DNA of 64,000 bases from Hellea sp. (GCA_020629135.1 JAHDDX010000002.1:1-64000), one strand, 5' to 3'; positions 19,118-29,880 are shown, numbered from the stretch's first letter. A program made the numbers and translations. Notes: generated by a model not told the origin, from the letters alone.

Positions 19118-20269
19118 ATGAAAATGATCAGCACACAGGGGGCGCTGGACGAATTTTGTAAAGCCGCCGGGTCTCGGCCTTTTCTCTGTGTTGACACAGA
19201 GTTCATGCGCGAAACCACGTTTTACTCCCAGCTCTGCCTGATCCAAGCCGCAACAGATGAAACAGAGGTTATCATTGACCCGCTGGCCGATGATATCGAC
19301 CTGACTCCATTTCTCGCCTTGATGAACGACCCGAAGATTACCAAGGTCATGCATGCGGCGCGACAGGACCTCGAGATTTTCTATCACATCAACCAAAAAG
19401 TTCCCGCGCCTTTGTTTGACACTCAGATCGCTGCCATGGCTCTGGGATTTGGCGAATCCGTCGGATATTCGTCACTGGTCAAAGGTCGTCTTGGTGTAAC
19501 CCTCGATAAGGGAGCTCGTTTCACAGATTGGTCTCGCCGCCCCTTAAGCGAGAAACAATTGAGCTATGCCATGGGCGATGTCACTCATTTGCGTGATATG
19601 TATCCAGCCATGGTTGAGGAATTGGATGAGCGGGGTCGGATCCCTTGGGTATCAGAGGAAATGGAACTCTTACTGGCTGAAGACTTGTATAAAAACGACC
19701 CCGAAAAGGCCTGGGAACGGCTTAAGATTAGAAATTCGCGCAAACCCTATCTGGCGGCCTTGAAAGCTGTCACGGCCTGGCGCGAGGAGAAAGCTATAGA
19801 TCGCAACGTGCCCCGCCGACGCGTGCTAAAAGATGATGCTTTGCACGCCATCGCTTTACAGCGCCCCAAAACGGTTTCTGCCCTGGCCAAAGTACGTGGC
19901 GTTCCGTCGGGGTTTGAACGCTCGGAAACGGCTAAAACAATGATCACGGCCGTGAACAAAGCGATTGAAAATGCGGACCGCTACGCGCCGACCCTGCCGC
20001 GGGTCAAACATATGCCGCCCAATATCGGACCGGCCTCTGAAATGCTAAAAACCCTTCTTCGTCTTCGGACAGAATATGAAGATATCGCGCCGCGTCTGGT
20101 CGCCTCGAATAAAGAAATCGACATGATTGCGGCTTTTGGCGAAAAGGCGGATGTTCGCGCCCTTACCGGCTGGCGTCGTGAAGTCTTTGGCGAAGATGCG
20201 CTCAAGCTTTTAAAAGGCGAAATCGTACTTAAGCTTGAAGGCCGAAAGGTTATTGCCATCATGTCTTGA
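19118..20269 (+). CDS. rnd: Ribonuclease D
   Basis: FLCVDTEFMRETTFY..., HAARQDLEIF, HRDC domain. Confidence 0.93.
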   Translation: MKMISTQGALDEFCKAAGSRPFLCVDTEFMRETTFYSQLCLIQAATDETEVIIDPLADDIDLTPFLALMNDPKITKVMHAARQDLEIFYHINQKVPAPLFDTQIAAMALGFGESVGYSSLVKGRLGVTLDKGARFTDWSRRPLSEKQLSYAMGDVTHLRDMYPAMVEELDERGRIPWVSEEMELLLAEDLYKNDPEKAWERLKIRNSRKPYLAALKAVTAWREEKAIDRNVPRRRVLKDDALHAIALQRPKTVSALAKVRGVPSGFERSETAKTMITAVNKAIENADRYAPTLPRVKHMPPNIGPASEMLKTLLRLRTEYEDIAPRLVASNKEIDMIAAFGEKADVRALTGWRREVFGEDALKLLKGEIVLKLEGRKVIAIMS

Positions 20270-20371
20270 TGGTTTGTATTTCCAATAAGAAATACCAAAT
20301 CCATTTATCATAAAACAAAATAGTGAAAATTTGTGACTTCCCCTCTGTCCAAATTCCATCAATAGCGAATT

Positions 20372-21562
20372 ATGGAATATCGTAGCGGATATGGATTCCC
20401 AGCGGAGATCCTGGCAGATCGCCCGCGCATGGAACGCTTATTTGACAACAAATGGTTTTTCGTTGGCATGCGAGGCGATATCCCAAACAGACGGGACTAT
20501 TTGAAGTTTAGTCTGTTCGACGAAGAATATTTTCTGGTTCATGGTCAGGACGGAGAAATTCACGGCTATGTTAATCGCTGTGCCCACCAAAGCGCCCGAC
20601 TGTTAAATGAAGATGTCGGAAGATGCGCGGCCCGGATCATCTGTCCGAACCATCAATGGGCATTTGATGCAAATAATGGGGCCCTGATTCACGCGCCGCA
20701 TATGTGTGAAAATTTTGCGAAATCCGAAGATGGTCAAACCCATAGACTGGACCAAATCGCCATTCGTGAAATCGGTACCATGCTGTTTGCCTGCCTCGGC
20801 GAAAATCCAAATCATAATGAAATAGACCGGATGGCAGATCTGATAGCCCCCTATACCGCCCCATTTGCCAGTGCAGCGCATGGTTACAAACGCGCCTACC
20901 ATCACCGGGAAATTATCGACGCGAACTGGCTTCTGGTCATGATCAATAACCGGGAATGTTGCCACTGTGCCCAAAATCACAAGCGCTTACTGGCACTATT
21001 TGATCCGTCGAGCTTCAACGGAACGACAACGCCTGAATATCAGGCCTTGATTGAGGCGGCTAAAACTCGCTGGGACGCGCAAGGTTTGGCATGGAAAGAA
21101 ATGCCCTTTGACCCAGATGAAAACTTCAGGATCGCGCGCTATCCCTTAGCCCCCGGTTTCCAGTCCATCACTTTTGATGGCCGGCTGGCCAGTCAAAAAC
21201 TGATCGGGCCATTTGAAAATGGAAAGCCGGATTCGAGCACTCTATCTTTTTGGTTAAACCCGAATTGCTGGGTTCATTTCACCTCCGATCACATTGCGAC
21301 CAATTGGGTCCTGCCCCTGAGTGAAAATCGTTGTGAACTTTATACCAGTTGGATCGTTCACGCCGATGCTGAGGAACATGAGGATTATGATCCAGATCAT
21401 ATGAAAGAGGTATGGCTCGTGACCAATGAAGAGGATGTGGGCCTTTGCAAATCCATGAGCGAAGGCGCGTCATCCCGCTATTACAAACCTGGCCCGTTTT
21501 CAGACTCTGAGCAATTTTGCACCCAGTTTTGTGATTGGTATATGCGGGCAACCGAGCTATAA
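20372..21562 (+). CDS. Aromatic ring-hydroxylating oxygenase subunit alpha (Rieske)
   Basis: CAHQSARL...CPNHQWAF Rieske-like motif; NNRECCHCAQNHKRL. Confidence 0.85.
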   Translation: MEYRSGYGFPAEILADRPRMERLFDNKWFFVGMRGDIPNRRDYLKFSLFDEEYFLVHGQDGEIHGYVNRCAHQSARLLNEDVGRCAARIICPNHQWAFDANNGALIHAPHMCENFAKSEDGQTHRLDQIAIREIGTMLFACLGENPNHNEIDRMADLIAPYTAPFASAAHGYKRAYHHREIIDANWLLVMINNRECCHCAQNHKRLLALFDPSSFNGTTTPEYQALIEAAKTRWDAQGLAWKEMPFDPDENFRIARYPLAPGFQSITFDGRLASQKLIGPFENGKPDSSTLSFWLNPNCWVHFTSDHIATNWVLPLSENRCELYTSWIVHADAEEHEDYDPDHMKEVWLVTNEEDVGLCKSMSEGASSRYYKPGPFSDSEQFCTQFCDWYMRATEL

Positions 21563-21590
21563 AAAACCGCCCATTTGGGGCGGCTTTTCT
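21561..21590. terminator. Bidirectional terminator between convergent genes
   Basis: AAAAAACCGCCC-ATTT-GGGGCGGCTTTT. Confidence 0.8.
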
Positions 21591-21610
21591 TCGGAGAGAT
21601 ATCCTAAAGC

Positions 21611-23206
21611 TTATGCGACATTCGCGAATTGGTTCATCGTGTTATGTTCACCACCGGCCTTAAGCGCCCGGTCTCCGCCGGTCATTTCCTTAAACGTATC
21701 ACCCAGATCAGAACCGACCTCATGCTGGTGCTTCACCGCAGAAACGCCGGTCCGGATTTCCTCGCGCTGGATTTCTTTGACATAGGCCAGCATTTTCTGG
21801 TCGCCGAAATAACCTTCTGACAAGTCGTTCATGAATTTGGCCGTCATGTGGAAGGTCGGCAGCGTAATCAGATTGTGGAACACCCCGGCTTCACGGGCGA
21901 TATCGGTCTGGAATGCCTGTAAACGGGCATCCGCTTCAAGCCCCAATGGATCCTTATCGAACCGCGCAGACATTAGCTCGGCCTCTGGATATGAACTCTC
22001 ATGGATTTTACCTTCCGCAATCCAATCCTCGCGCACCTGTTTGCGCAGATTGAGCGTCCAGTTAAAGCTCGGCGAGTTGTTATAAGTCAGCTTGGCATCC
22101 GGCACGACTTCCTTGATCCGGTTGACCATGCCTGCAATCCGCTTAACATTCGGTGTCGCCGTTTCGATCCATAAAAGATCAGCCCCGCCATCCGTCAATG
22201 AGGATACGCAGTCTTCGACCACACGATCTTCGCCGGTATCGGCTTTGAATTTGTAAAGCCCATTTGGCAAGCGTGTCGGCTTAACGAGCTTGCCGTCGAG
22301 TTGAATAGCAACCTCGCCGTCTTCCAGCTGGTTCAGATCGCTTACCGGCGTTGTATCGAGCCATTTGGTGTACTCAGCCGCATGATCGCCAGCTTCACGT
22401 GAAACCGGGATCTTCTGTGTCAGACCAGCCCCCAGACTGTCGGTCCGGGCAACGATCACCCCGTCGTCAACACCGAGTTCTTCAAACGCCATACGAACGG
22501 CGCGCAGCTTCTCAATAAAGTCTTCGCGCGGCACTGTGACTTTACCATCCTGGTGACCACATTGTTTAGCATCTGACACCTGGTTTTCGATCTGAATACA
22601 GCAGGCGCCCGCCTTGATCATTTCCTTGGCGAGCAGATAGGTCGCGTGCACATTGCCAAATCCAGCGTCAATATCGGCGATAATTGGACGGACATACGTC
22701 TCATGAGCGTCGATTTTCGCAATGACAGCGTCGCGGTTATCGGTTGTTTTCAGCTCAGCAAACAAATCGTTTAACTCGACCTCATCCGCCTGACGCAATG
22801 AGGTATATATCTCTTGGATCAGATCGACCACGGATGTCTTTTCATGCATGGATTGATCCGGCAAGTGACCGAACCGATTGCGCAGACCGGCAACCATCCA
22901 ACCTGACAGATAGACATAAGCTTTATCCAGCGTGCCCTTTTGACGTTTGATGGCTCGCATCATCTGCATGGCATGAAAGCCGGACCAACAGCCGAGGCTT
23001 TGAGTGAACTGACCACTATCAGCATCATACTCGGCCATGTCCTTGCGCATCAATGTCGCCATATCCCGCGCTATATCCAAATGGGTGCTATAAGTATTCT
23101 GGATTTTCAGTTGGGCTAATCCATCGAGCCCAATGCCCCCCGGGGCCCCGTTGGGGTAGCGGGCTTCGAGTTCATTCAAAGTTTCCTGATAAGTTTTGCG
23201 TGTCAT
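21611..23206 (-). CDS. aceA: Isocitrate lyase
   Basis: PIIADIDAGFGNVHATYLLAKEMIKAGACCIQIENQVSDAKQCGHQDGK; long ICL isoform. Confidence 0.95.
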   Translation of the reverse strand: MTRKTYQETLNELEARYPNGAPGGIGLDGLAQLKIQNTYSTHLDIARDMATLMRKDMAEYDADSGQFTQSLGCWSGFHAMQMMRAIKRQKGTLDKAYVYLSGWMVAGLRNRFGHLPDQSMHEKTSVVDLIQEIYTSLRQADEVELNDLFAELKTTDNRDAVIAKIDAHETYVRPIIADIDAGFGNVHATYLLAKEMIKAGACCIQIENQVSDAKQCGHQDGKVTVPREDFIEKLRAVRMAFEELGVDDGVIVARTDSLGAGLTQKIPVSREAGDHAAEYTKWLDTTPVSDLNQLEDGEVAIQLDGKLVKPTRLPNGLYKFKADTGEDRVVEDCVSSLTDGGADLLWIETATPNVKRIAGMVNRIKEVVPDAKLTYNNSPSFNWTLNLRKQVREDWIAEGKIHESSYPEAELMSARFDKDPLGLEADARLQAFQTDIAREAGVFHNLITLPTFHMTAKFMNDLSEGYFGDQKMLAYVKEIQREEIRTGVSAVKHQHEVGSDLGDTFKEMTGGDRALKAGGEHNTMNQFANVA

Positions 23207-23208
23207 GA

Positions 23209-24855
23209 TTATTTCTCCAAAATTTCGTAAGCAGGTAAAGTCAGGAAGTCAGGCAGATCGACAGATGTGGCCGACTTTTCAAAAATCTTCGCACCCTCAG
23301 GAAAACGACCTGAAATATAGGCGTCTTTCCCAATAGACTCTTTGATCGCATCGAGTTCCTGGCGGAATAATGTTTCAAACAGGGTGGAATTCATTGTGGC
23401 GGTTGATCCGTCTTCCATGGATACATCCACACTATGGCGCAGCCATTGCCAGATTTGCGTTCTGGAAATTTCAGCCGTCGCCGCATCTTCCATCAGATTG
23501 TGAATTGGTACCGCACCGCGTCCGCAAAGCCAGGCCGCGATATATTGAACGCCGACCGAAATATTGGTGCGAATACCGGCTTCGGTAATCGTTCCAGAAT
23601 GCGGGGCCAACATGGCCTCATCAGATATCCGGGGGGCCTGACCTTTTTTCAAGATCTGGTGCTTTTGCGGCATGTGATCGTTAAACACATTCATTGCAAC
23701 AGGCACGAGATCCGGATGGGCGACCCAGGTTCCGTCATGACCCTGGCGCACTTCGCGTTCCTTATCGGCCCGAACTTTGGCGAAGGCCGCCTCATTAGCG
23801 TCATCGTCATTTTTAACCGGAATTTGCGCTGCCATTCCGCCCATGGCGTGAGCGCGTCGCTTGTGACAGGTCTCAATCAACCGAAGGGAATAAGCCTTAA
23901 GGAAATCCCGGTCCATGCCGACCTGTGCGCGGTCCGGCAGTACAAATTGCTTATGATTGCGCAGAGTCTTGATGTAACTGAAAATATAATCCCAGCGACC
24001 ACAGTTCAGGCCTGTTATGTGATGGCGTAAAACATATAAGATCTCGTCCATCTGGAAGGCCGCCGGCAATGTTTCAATCAGAACCGTTGCCTTGATGGTG
24101 CCGTGTGGGATACCGACAAAGACCTGGGCGAAGTTAAAGACATCATTCCACAGACGCGCTTCTTGGTAGCTTTCCATTTTTGGCAGATAGTAAAAAGGCC
24201 CCTTGCCTTGATCCGCCAGAAGCTTGCCATTGTGGAAAATATGCAGACCGAAATCGACCAGGCTGGCAGACATAGGCTTACCGTCAACGGTAATTCCGGC
24301 TTCTACCAAGTGCCAGCCGCGCGGGCGGACCAGCATGGTCGCCGTGTTCTCGCCGAGGCGGTAGGATTTCTTCTCCGTATCGAGCTTCAGATTACCCCGC
24401 GCATAATCGCGCATATTGATCTGACCCTCGATCATATTGGCAAAGGTCGGGGATGACGCATCCTCGAAATCGGCCATAAACATTTTCGCGCCGGAATTCA
24501 GCGCATTGATCATCATTTTCCGGTCTACCGGACCCGTAATTTCAACCCGGCGATCTTGGAGTGCGGGGGGACAAGGATCTACTTCCCAAACTGAATTCCG
24601 CACATGTTCCGTTTCAGGCGGCTGTTCTGGGAGTTCGCCATCGTCATAACGGTCCTGCATCAAACGACGATTTTCAAGGAGTATCCGACGCTGTGGCCCG
24701 AAGCGGCGTTCCAGATCCGCCAGGAATAAAAGCGCATCAGGCGTTAAGACATCTGCATAGCCCTGGCCCATAGGCTTGACCACTTTGGCCAGAACCCGGT
24801 GACGTGGAACAGGTTGGGATTTTATACCAGATGGCGCATTCATAATCATCTCCAT
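23209..24855 (-). CDS. aceB: Malate synthase A
   Basis: DFEDASSPTF, GRWDYIFSYIKTL, MGGMAAQIPVK. Confidence 0.96.
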   Translation of the reverse strand: MEMIMNAPSGIKSQPVPRHRVLAKVVKPMGQGYADVLTPDALLFLADLERRFGPQRRILLENRRLMQDRYDDGELPEQPPETEHVRNSVWEVDPCPPALQDRRVEITGPVDRKMMINALNSGAKMFMADFEDASSPTFANMIEGQINMRDYARGNLKLDTEKKSYRLGENTATMLVRPRGWHLVEAGITVDGKPMSASLVDFGLHIFHNGKLLADQGKGPFYYLPKMESYQEARLWNDVFNFAQVFVGIPHGTIKATVLIETLPAAFQMDEILYVLRHHITGLNCGRWDYIFSYIKTLRNHKQFVLPDRAQVGMDRDFLKAYSLRLIETCHKRRAHAMGGMAAQIPVKNDDDANEAAFAKVRADKEREVRQGHDGTWVAHPDLVPVAMNVFNDHMPQKHQILKKGQAPRISDEAMLAPHSGTITEAGIRTNISVGVQYIAAWLCGRGAVPIHNLMEDAATAEISRTQIWQWLRHSVDVSMEDGSTATMNSTLFETLFRQELDAIKESIGKDAYISGRFPEGAKIFEKSATSVDLPDFLTLPAYEILEK

Positions 24856-24873
24856 TGATTTGAGATGACTATA

Positions 24874-24971
24874 TTTACAAAAATATCATGTGGTCTATAA
24901 GCGTTTGTAAATTAACGGTATTTATGTTAATATTGTAAAGTTACTTGTGATAATTTTGTAAAAGTTGTAAA
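24874..24971. promoter_or_regulatory. Candidate operator cluster (TTTGTAAA/TTTACAAA motifs) between aceB and the XRE regulator
   Basis: TTTACAAA 24874-24881; TTTGTAAA 24904-24911; TTGTAAA 24933-24939; TTTGTAAA 24955-24962; TTGTAAA 24965-24971. Confidence 0.55.
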
Positions 24972-24972
24972 A

Positions 24973-26397
24973 ATGTCGAATGAAGAGAAACTCCTGATCG
25001 GCCCTCGTTTACGGCGATTTCGGACAAATCTAGGACTGACCCAGACCCGCATGGCCGAAGATTTGGGCATTTCCACCAGCTATCTCAACCTAATGGAACG
25101 CAATCAGCGCGCTATGAGCGCCAAAGTCCTGTTGCGCATGGCGGAGATCTACGATTTTGACCTCGCGACATTTAGCGGCAAGAGCGACGCCCATTTAGTG
25201 GCAGAAATCTTTCAAACCTTCAAAGATCCGGTATTTAAAAACACCCCACTTTCCAAAAATGAAGCCGAAGACCTGGTCAATACCAGCCCCAATGCCGCAA
25301 GGGCTCTACTTCAGCTTTATTCCCGGCACCGGGATCAGGCCAAGCGAGACGCGACCGTGGTTGCCGACAGGGACAAAGTCGAGCTCCTCGAGCAATCCGT
25401 CGAAGCCGTAGAGGCGGTTCGTGAATTTATTCACAGCCAACGCAATTTTTTTCCGCGCCTCGATGCAGCCGCCGAAGCTTTGTCTCGGGAACTCACCCCC
25501 AATCGCCATGAACCCCATATTGGGCTGACACAGCGCTTAAAAGACAAACACGACATATCCGTCCGAATTGTACCCATTGACGTAATGCCGCAAATGCTGC
25601 GTTATTTTGATCGTCATTCCCGCCGGATTAATCTATCGGAACTCCTCCCGCAATCAGGACGCAGGTTTCAACTGGCCTTCCAGATCGGCATGCTGGAACA
25701 CCGAGACCTGATCGATGAAATAGTGGGCAAAGCCAAACTGCCGGGGCGGGAGGCCGAAGGTCTCGCTCGAACCAATCTGGCCAATTATTTCGCCGCCGCC
25801 ACGGCTATGCCCTATTCCCGTTTTTTGAAAGAGGCCGAACAGACCCGTTATGACCTAGAGCTTTTATCATTTCGCTTCGGCACCAGTTTTGAACAAACGG
25901 CCCACCGCCTGACCACTTTGCAAAAGCCCGACGCCCGCGGCATTCCGTTTTTCTTTGTCCGCCTGGATATGGCCGGCAATGTGTCAAAACGCTATTCCGC
26001 CGGTCGGTTCCACTTTTCCAAATTTGGCGGGGCCTGTCCGCTATGGAATATTCACGAATGTTTCCAAACGCCAGGGCGGGTCCATACACAGATTATTCAA
26101 CTCCCCGATGAAACCACATATTTCTCGATTGCCAAAATGATCCAGCGCAGCGATGGCACACATGATAACCCCGCACAAAAGCTCGCCATTGGTCTGGGCT
26201 GCGATATCACTTACGCACCGCGCCTCGTCTATGCCAAGAAATATAATCTTGAAAACCCGCAACCCACACCGATCGGAATTAATTGCTATCTGTGCGAGAG
26301 ACAGCATTGCCGCCAAAGGGCCTATGCTCCGCTCAACAAAACTTTGCAATTTGACGAACGCGCCCGCGGCATGAGCCTGTTCCGGTTTGAGGAGTAG
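24973..26397 (+). CDS. XRE/ScfR-RamB type short-chain fatty acid/acetate metabolism regulator
   Basis: N-terminal HTH RTNLGLTQTRMAEDLGISTSYLNLMERNQR, C-terminal CYLCERQHCRQRAYAPL motif. Confidence 0.9.
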   Translation: MSNEEKLLIGPRLRRFRTNLGLTQTRMAEDLGISTSYLNLMERNQRAMSAKVLLRMAEIYDFDLATFSGKSDAHLVAEIFQTFKDPVFKNTPLSKNEAEDLVNTSPNAARALLQLYSRHRDQAKRDATVVADRDKVELLEQSVEAVEAVREFIHSQRNFFPRLDAAAEALSRELTPNRHEPHIGLTQRLKDKHDISVRIVPIDVMPQMLRYFDRHSRRINLSELLPQSGRRFQLAFQIGMLEHRDLIDEIVGKAKLPGREAEGLARTNLANYFAAATAMPYSRFLKEAEQTRYDLELLSFRFGTSFEQTAHRLTTLQKPDARGIPFFFVRLDMAGNVSKRYSAGRFHFSKFGGACPLWNIHECFQTPGRVHTQIIQLPDETTYFSIAKMIQRSDGTHDNPAQKLAIGLGCDITYAPRLVYAKKYNLENPQPTPIGINCYLCERQHCRQRAYAPLNKTLQFDERARGMSLFRFEE

Positions 26398-26447
26398 TCA
26401 AACAAACCCTGTGTTTACTTTGATGCAAGCATTGATAACTTGGCGGC

Positions 26448-26891
26448 ATGTTGTTTTTCTACAAATTTTTGACAGCAGTCGAGAACCTTCGGACCGGCGA
26501 GGTGCTCTGCGAGCTTGAAATTTGTGCCGAAGAGTTTGAGAACGAAGCCGAGTACAAAACGTTTTACAATCAAAAACCCGATTCTACAGAGCCGGCTCCC
26601 GCTAATCTCACGATTTTTAGTAACGCGATTGATCACGATGAAATAATAACAGAAGGGGATTTATACCGTCCATTGCGCACTTACTTGAAATCGTGTTCAT
26701 TTACTCAGAAAGAATTGGCTGAATTATCTGTAGACGGATATGAAAGCATTGCTTTTGACGTTTTTGTTTTATCATCCGCAGATGACTACTATTTGCTCGG
26801 GGAGAACCTCGACAATTCCATCTCAATTCACGCTATGTTTTTCAAAAATAGCAACCAATTTATAGCATGGGAAAAAGAGAGTTCGTCGTGA
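26448..26891 (+). CDS. Hypothetical protein
   Basis: 147 aa acidic ORF; no recognised family. Confidence 0.6.
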   Translation: MLFFYKFLTAVENLRTGEVLCELEICAEEFENEAEYKTFYNQKPDSTEPAPANLTIFSNAIDHDEIITEGDLYRPLRTYLKSCSFTQKELAELSVDGYESIAFDVFVLSSADDYYLLGENLDNSISIHAMFFKNSNQFIAWEKESSS

Positions 26892-27292
26892 TCTACCGCG
26901 TCGAATTGATAAGTGGATATATTGGAACACCCAATGTGTTCTTCGCTGAAACCAGTTATTTTTTGATTGCGATTCCGGGTACACCAACTTCAGATGAAGA
27001 ATGGGACATTGCCTTCGAAGTTCTGCGGGACTTTCGACCGAAGCCGGACGCAGTTCGCGAAATTAAGGATCCGCATTCAGGCACAATTTCACAAACGAAA
27101 TATTGGAAATCGGATATTCGAGCTATGTCAAAGCCTCTCGACATGAATGCTAAGCCAAATTTCTCTCCGCTCAAGATTAGCTCCAATGCGCTTTTCTTTA
27201 AAACATTGCAGGATATGCAAGGTTATATGGAAGGGATCAACCATGCCGACACGGCGAGCGGCCCTATAAATGTAATTATCGCGCGGCTGTAG
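26888..27292 (+). CDS. Hypothetical protein
   Basis: GTG start at 26888 overlaps the preceding stop by 4 nt; no recognised family. Confidence 0.55.
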   Translation: MIYRVELISGYIGTPNVFFAETSYFLIAIPGTPTSDEEWDIAFEVLRDFRPKPDAVREIKDPHSGTISQTKYWKSDIRAMSKPLDMNAKPNFSPLKISSNALFFKTLQDMQGYMEGINHADTASGPINVIIARL

Positions 27293-27297
27293 ATCGT

Positions 27298-29727
27298 CTA
27301 CTCCGCCCCCTCGCAATGCCAGCAGGTTTCCATGATGCCCTGCCCGATCGGAGAGCCCGGCGGCAAGGCCGGCTCTTTGGCGATGGTTTTATCGCTGGCC
27401 GGACGGTCTTTGAAACGGCGAATTTCCTGAGCCATATATTGTCCGTGATCATCCCGACGACGATCAAAGATAGTTTCCAGCTGCGTGAGAGCGGCACTGG
27501 CCCGTGACTTCACAGCCGGCGTCGCCCCGCCGTCCAAAACATCCATCAACCCATAGGCAAAACGCGATTGAACGGCGCGCTGTATCTCCCCCGTCCGACC
27601 AGCCGCAGGATTTCGCATCACCTTTTGTTGGGTTGCACGCAGTACGTCCTCAAATCCTAGATTATTGGGCGAACGGCGCTTAAACTCCACCAAACGCGCA
27701 GCCCGGCGTGGATCCAAAAGCACGTCAAAGGTCACGCCGGCCGCCGTATCTGCCGCAGCGACCAGATCAAATGCCGGATAGGCTGTGCGTTTGAACAATT
27801 CACGATCACTATCAGCAATCGACCAACTCACTAGAAACGGCGTCAGATAGGATAAGGTCTCATCTGATAAATCCAGCGCTTTGGCATCCAATGTGCTCAA
27901 TATGGCATTCAACGCGGCCCGTTGACGGGCGGGCGCAACAATTTCCGCACCGTCTTTTCCATCACCCGCCAAACCATATCCAAAATCCATACCGCCAATC
28001 AGCTTACCGGCTGCCGCCGTCTGGTAGCGGTGGTAAAGATAGATCGGCACAATGACCTTGTTGAGGTCGGACTTTGGCTGGCCCTCGCGAAGACGATCAG
28101 GACCGAACCCCTCCAAGGCGATGCGGCGAACCTCCATCACTTCGTTCAAAGTTGCGACCGGATCACTGCCATTATCCCAAACCGCCGCATGGGGATGGCC
28201 GGTACCAATAGAGCGACCTTCGCTATCGGCGACATAATCCAAGCCAATGGCATCGGCGTTTTTAATAAACGCATCCCTTTGCGTCGGTGTTATATCGCCA
28301 TATAGCAAATTGGCGGCATGCTTGTCCCAATCCCCTATCCCAACCCCATACGTGTTGGAAAAATCCAGCGCGCCATTTGTGACCCGCACATCCGGCGCCG
28401 GATAATCCATCACAGAGCCTTTATTATAGGAACTGGCAACGAAATTATGATGAAAACCAAGCGAATGCCCGACCTCATGAGCCGAGAGCTGACGAATACG
28501 GGCCAGCGCCAATTCAATTGGATCATCGGCATCACCTGTGCCTGTTTTGGCGGTTCCCGCCAGGCCTTCAAAGATCATACGGTCCTGGCGCACACGCAGC
28601 GACCCCAGATTAACATGGCCTTTGAGCATTTCACCGGTACGCGGGTCGGAAACACCGCCTCCGTAAGACCAACCCCGGGTCTGACGATGGACCCACTGGA
28701 CAACATTATAGCGCACATCAAGCGGGTGATAATCTTCGGGCAATAACTCGACCCGATATCCATCGGGATATCCGGCGGCTGCAAAGGCCTCTTCCCACCA
28801 TTTCGCGCCTTCGACCAAGGCGGAGCGAATGGGTTCAGGTGCGCCGCTATCGATATAAAACACTATGGGCTTTATGGTATTGCCATTATCATCCTTTTGC
28901 AGGCGGTAACGGCGCGCCAATTTTGTTACAATTGTTCCGTCGAGCGGCGCACTATAATCGTAATGCACTTCTTCAATCGCGCCCATGCGCGGATCAGATT
29001 TCAAGACCTCATATCCCGGCTCGGGTAATTCAACGAAGGAATGGTGCTGGATCAGCGTCGCATCGGCCCCATTGGCGGCCGTAGTTGAAACCTCTCGCCC
29101 GGGATCACTGGAAGACAGCGTAAAAAAGACATCCAGTTCAATATTTTTGGGGAAGGCAAAAACATTGTCCGTATCAACAAAGGTCCGGTCTTTAGCGAGT
29201 TTGAAACTCCCCTGATCGGCGTCTTTGAGATATTGCACCAGCCCCATGCCGTCGCGGGTCAGGAAGTCCGTCAGATCGATCAGGACGGCCCCGCCGCCGG
29301 GTTCAGACATGACTTTGGCACTCGCCAGAAAAGAGCGGGCAAAACTTTCTCTGACCGCCCGTTGTTCGAGCAGATTATCACTACTCGCCCGATAGGTCAG
29401 ATTTTCAACTTCAATAATGACTTTGTCGCCATATCTCGAAAATACAATGACCGAGCCGCTATCACCCCAGCCGCGATCAAGCCCGACCGGGTTCGAGCCC
29501 AGCCCTGCCGTAAGGCGCATAGTATAAATCGCCTTTTGCAGAGCGCGCCCCTCTTCAAGGTCTTCAATTTTCGCCAGAACCGTATTGGTTTTTGAATTTA
29601 CATAAAGATCAATAAAGCCTTCTCGCAGGTCATAACCTTTGGTCGCTTCCGCCATGGATTTAGTCTGGGCCATTGCCGGACTGACAAAAAAGGCGATTGA
29701 AAATATTGCCAGAATAAATATGCGCAT
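27298..29727 (-). CDS. Zinc-dependent metalloprotease (DUF5117/DUF5118-type)
   Basis: Signal peptide from ATG 29727; QLSAHEVGHSLGFHHNFVASSYNKGSVMDYPAP. Confidence 0.9.
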   Translation of the reverse strand: MRIFILAIFSIAFFVSPAMAQTKSMAEATKGYDLREGFIDLYVNSKTNTVLAKIEDLEEGRALQKAIYTMRLTAGLGSNPVGLDRGWGDSGSVIVFSRYGDKVIIEVENLTYRASSDNLLEQRAVRESFARSFLASAKVMSEPGGGAVLIDLTDFLTRDGMGLVQYLKDADQGSFKLAKDRTFVDTDNVFAFPKNIELDVFFTLSSSDPGREVSTTAANGADATLIQHHSFVELPEPGYEVLKSDPRMGAIEEVHYDYSAPLDGTIVTKLARRYRLQKDDNGNTIKPIVFYIDSGAPEPIRSALVEGAKWWEEAFAAAGYPDGYRVELLPEDYHPLDVRYNVVQWVHRQTRGWSYGGGVSDPRTGEMLKGHVNLGSLRVRQDRMIFEGLAGTAKTGTGDADDPIELALARIRQLSAHEVGHSLGFHHNFVASSYNKGSVMDYPAPDVRVTNGALDFSNTYGVGIGDWDKHAANLLYGDITPTQRDAFIKNADAIGLDYVADSEGRSIGTGHPHAAVWDNGSDPVATLNEVMEVRRIALEGFGPDRLREGQPKSDLNKVIVPIYLYHRYQTAAAGKLIGGMDFGYGLAGDGKDGAEIVAPARQRAALNAILSTLDAKALDLSDETLSYLTPFLVSWSIADSDRELFKRTAYPAFDLVAAADTAAGVTFDVLLDPRRAARLVEFKRRSPNNLGFEDVLRATQQKVMRNPAAGRTGEIQRAVQSRFAYGLMDVLDGGATPAVKSRASAALTQLETIFDRRRDDHGQYMAQEIRRFKDRPASDKTIAKEPALPPGSPIGQGIMETCWHCEGAE

Positions 29728-29880
29728 TGATCTCTCCCGTTTTTCAAAGGTGATAGCGCGGCCGGGGCGATTCCCAAACTTAATTTTTGGTCGACTTGAC
29801 GGGTCAGGCCCTGAACCCCATATTAGGGCTGCACACGGGGAGTCCGTGGCGCGTAACATATCCGGGAGACGGAGGAGAAT

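Noticed and set aside
20269-20304. AT-rich hairpin ATGGTTTGTATTTC/GAAATACCAAATCCAT after rnd
   Set aside because: Imperfect, with two single-nt bulges and no U-tract; too weak to call a terminator or regulatory element.
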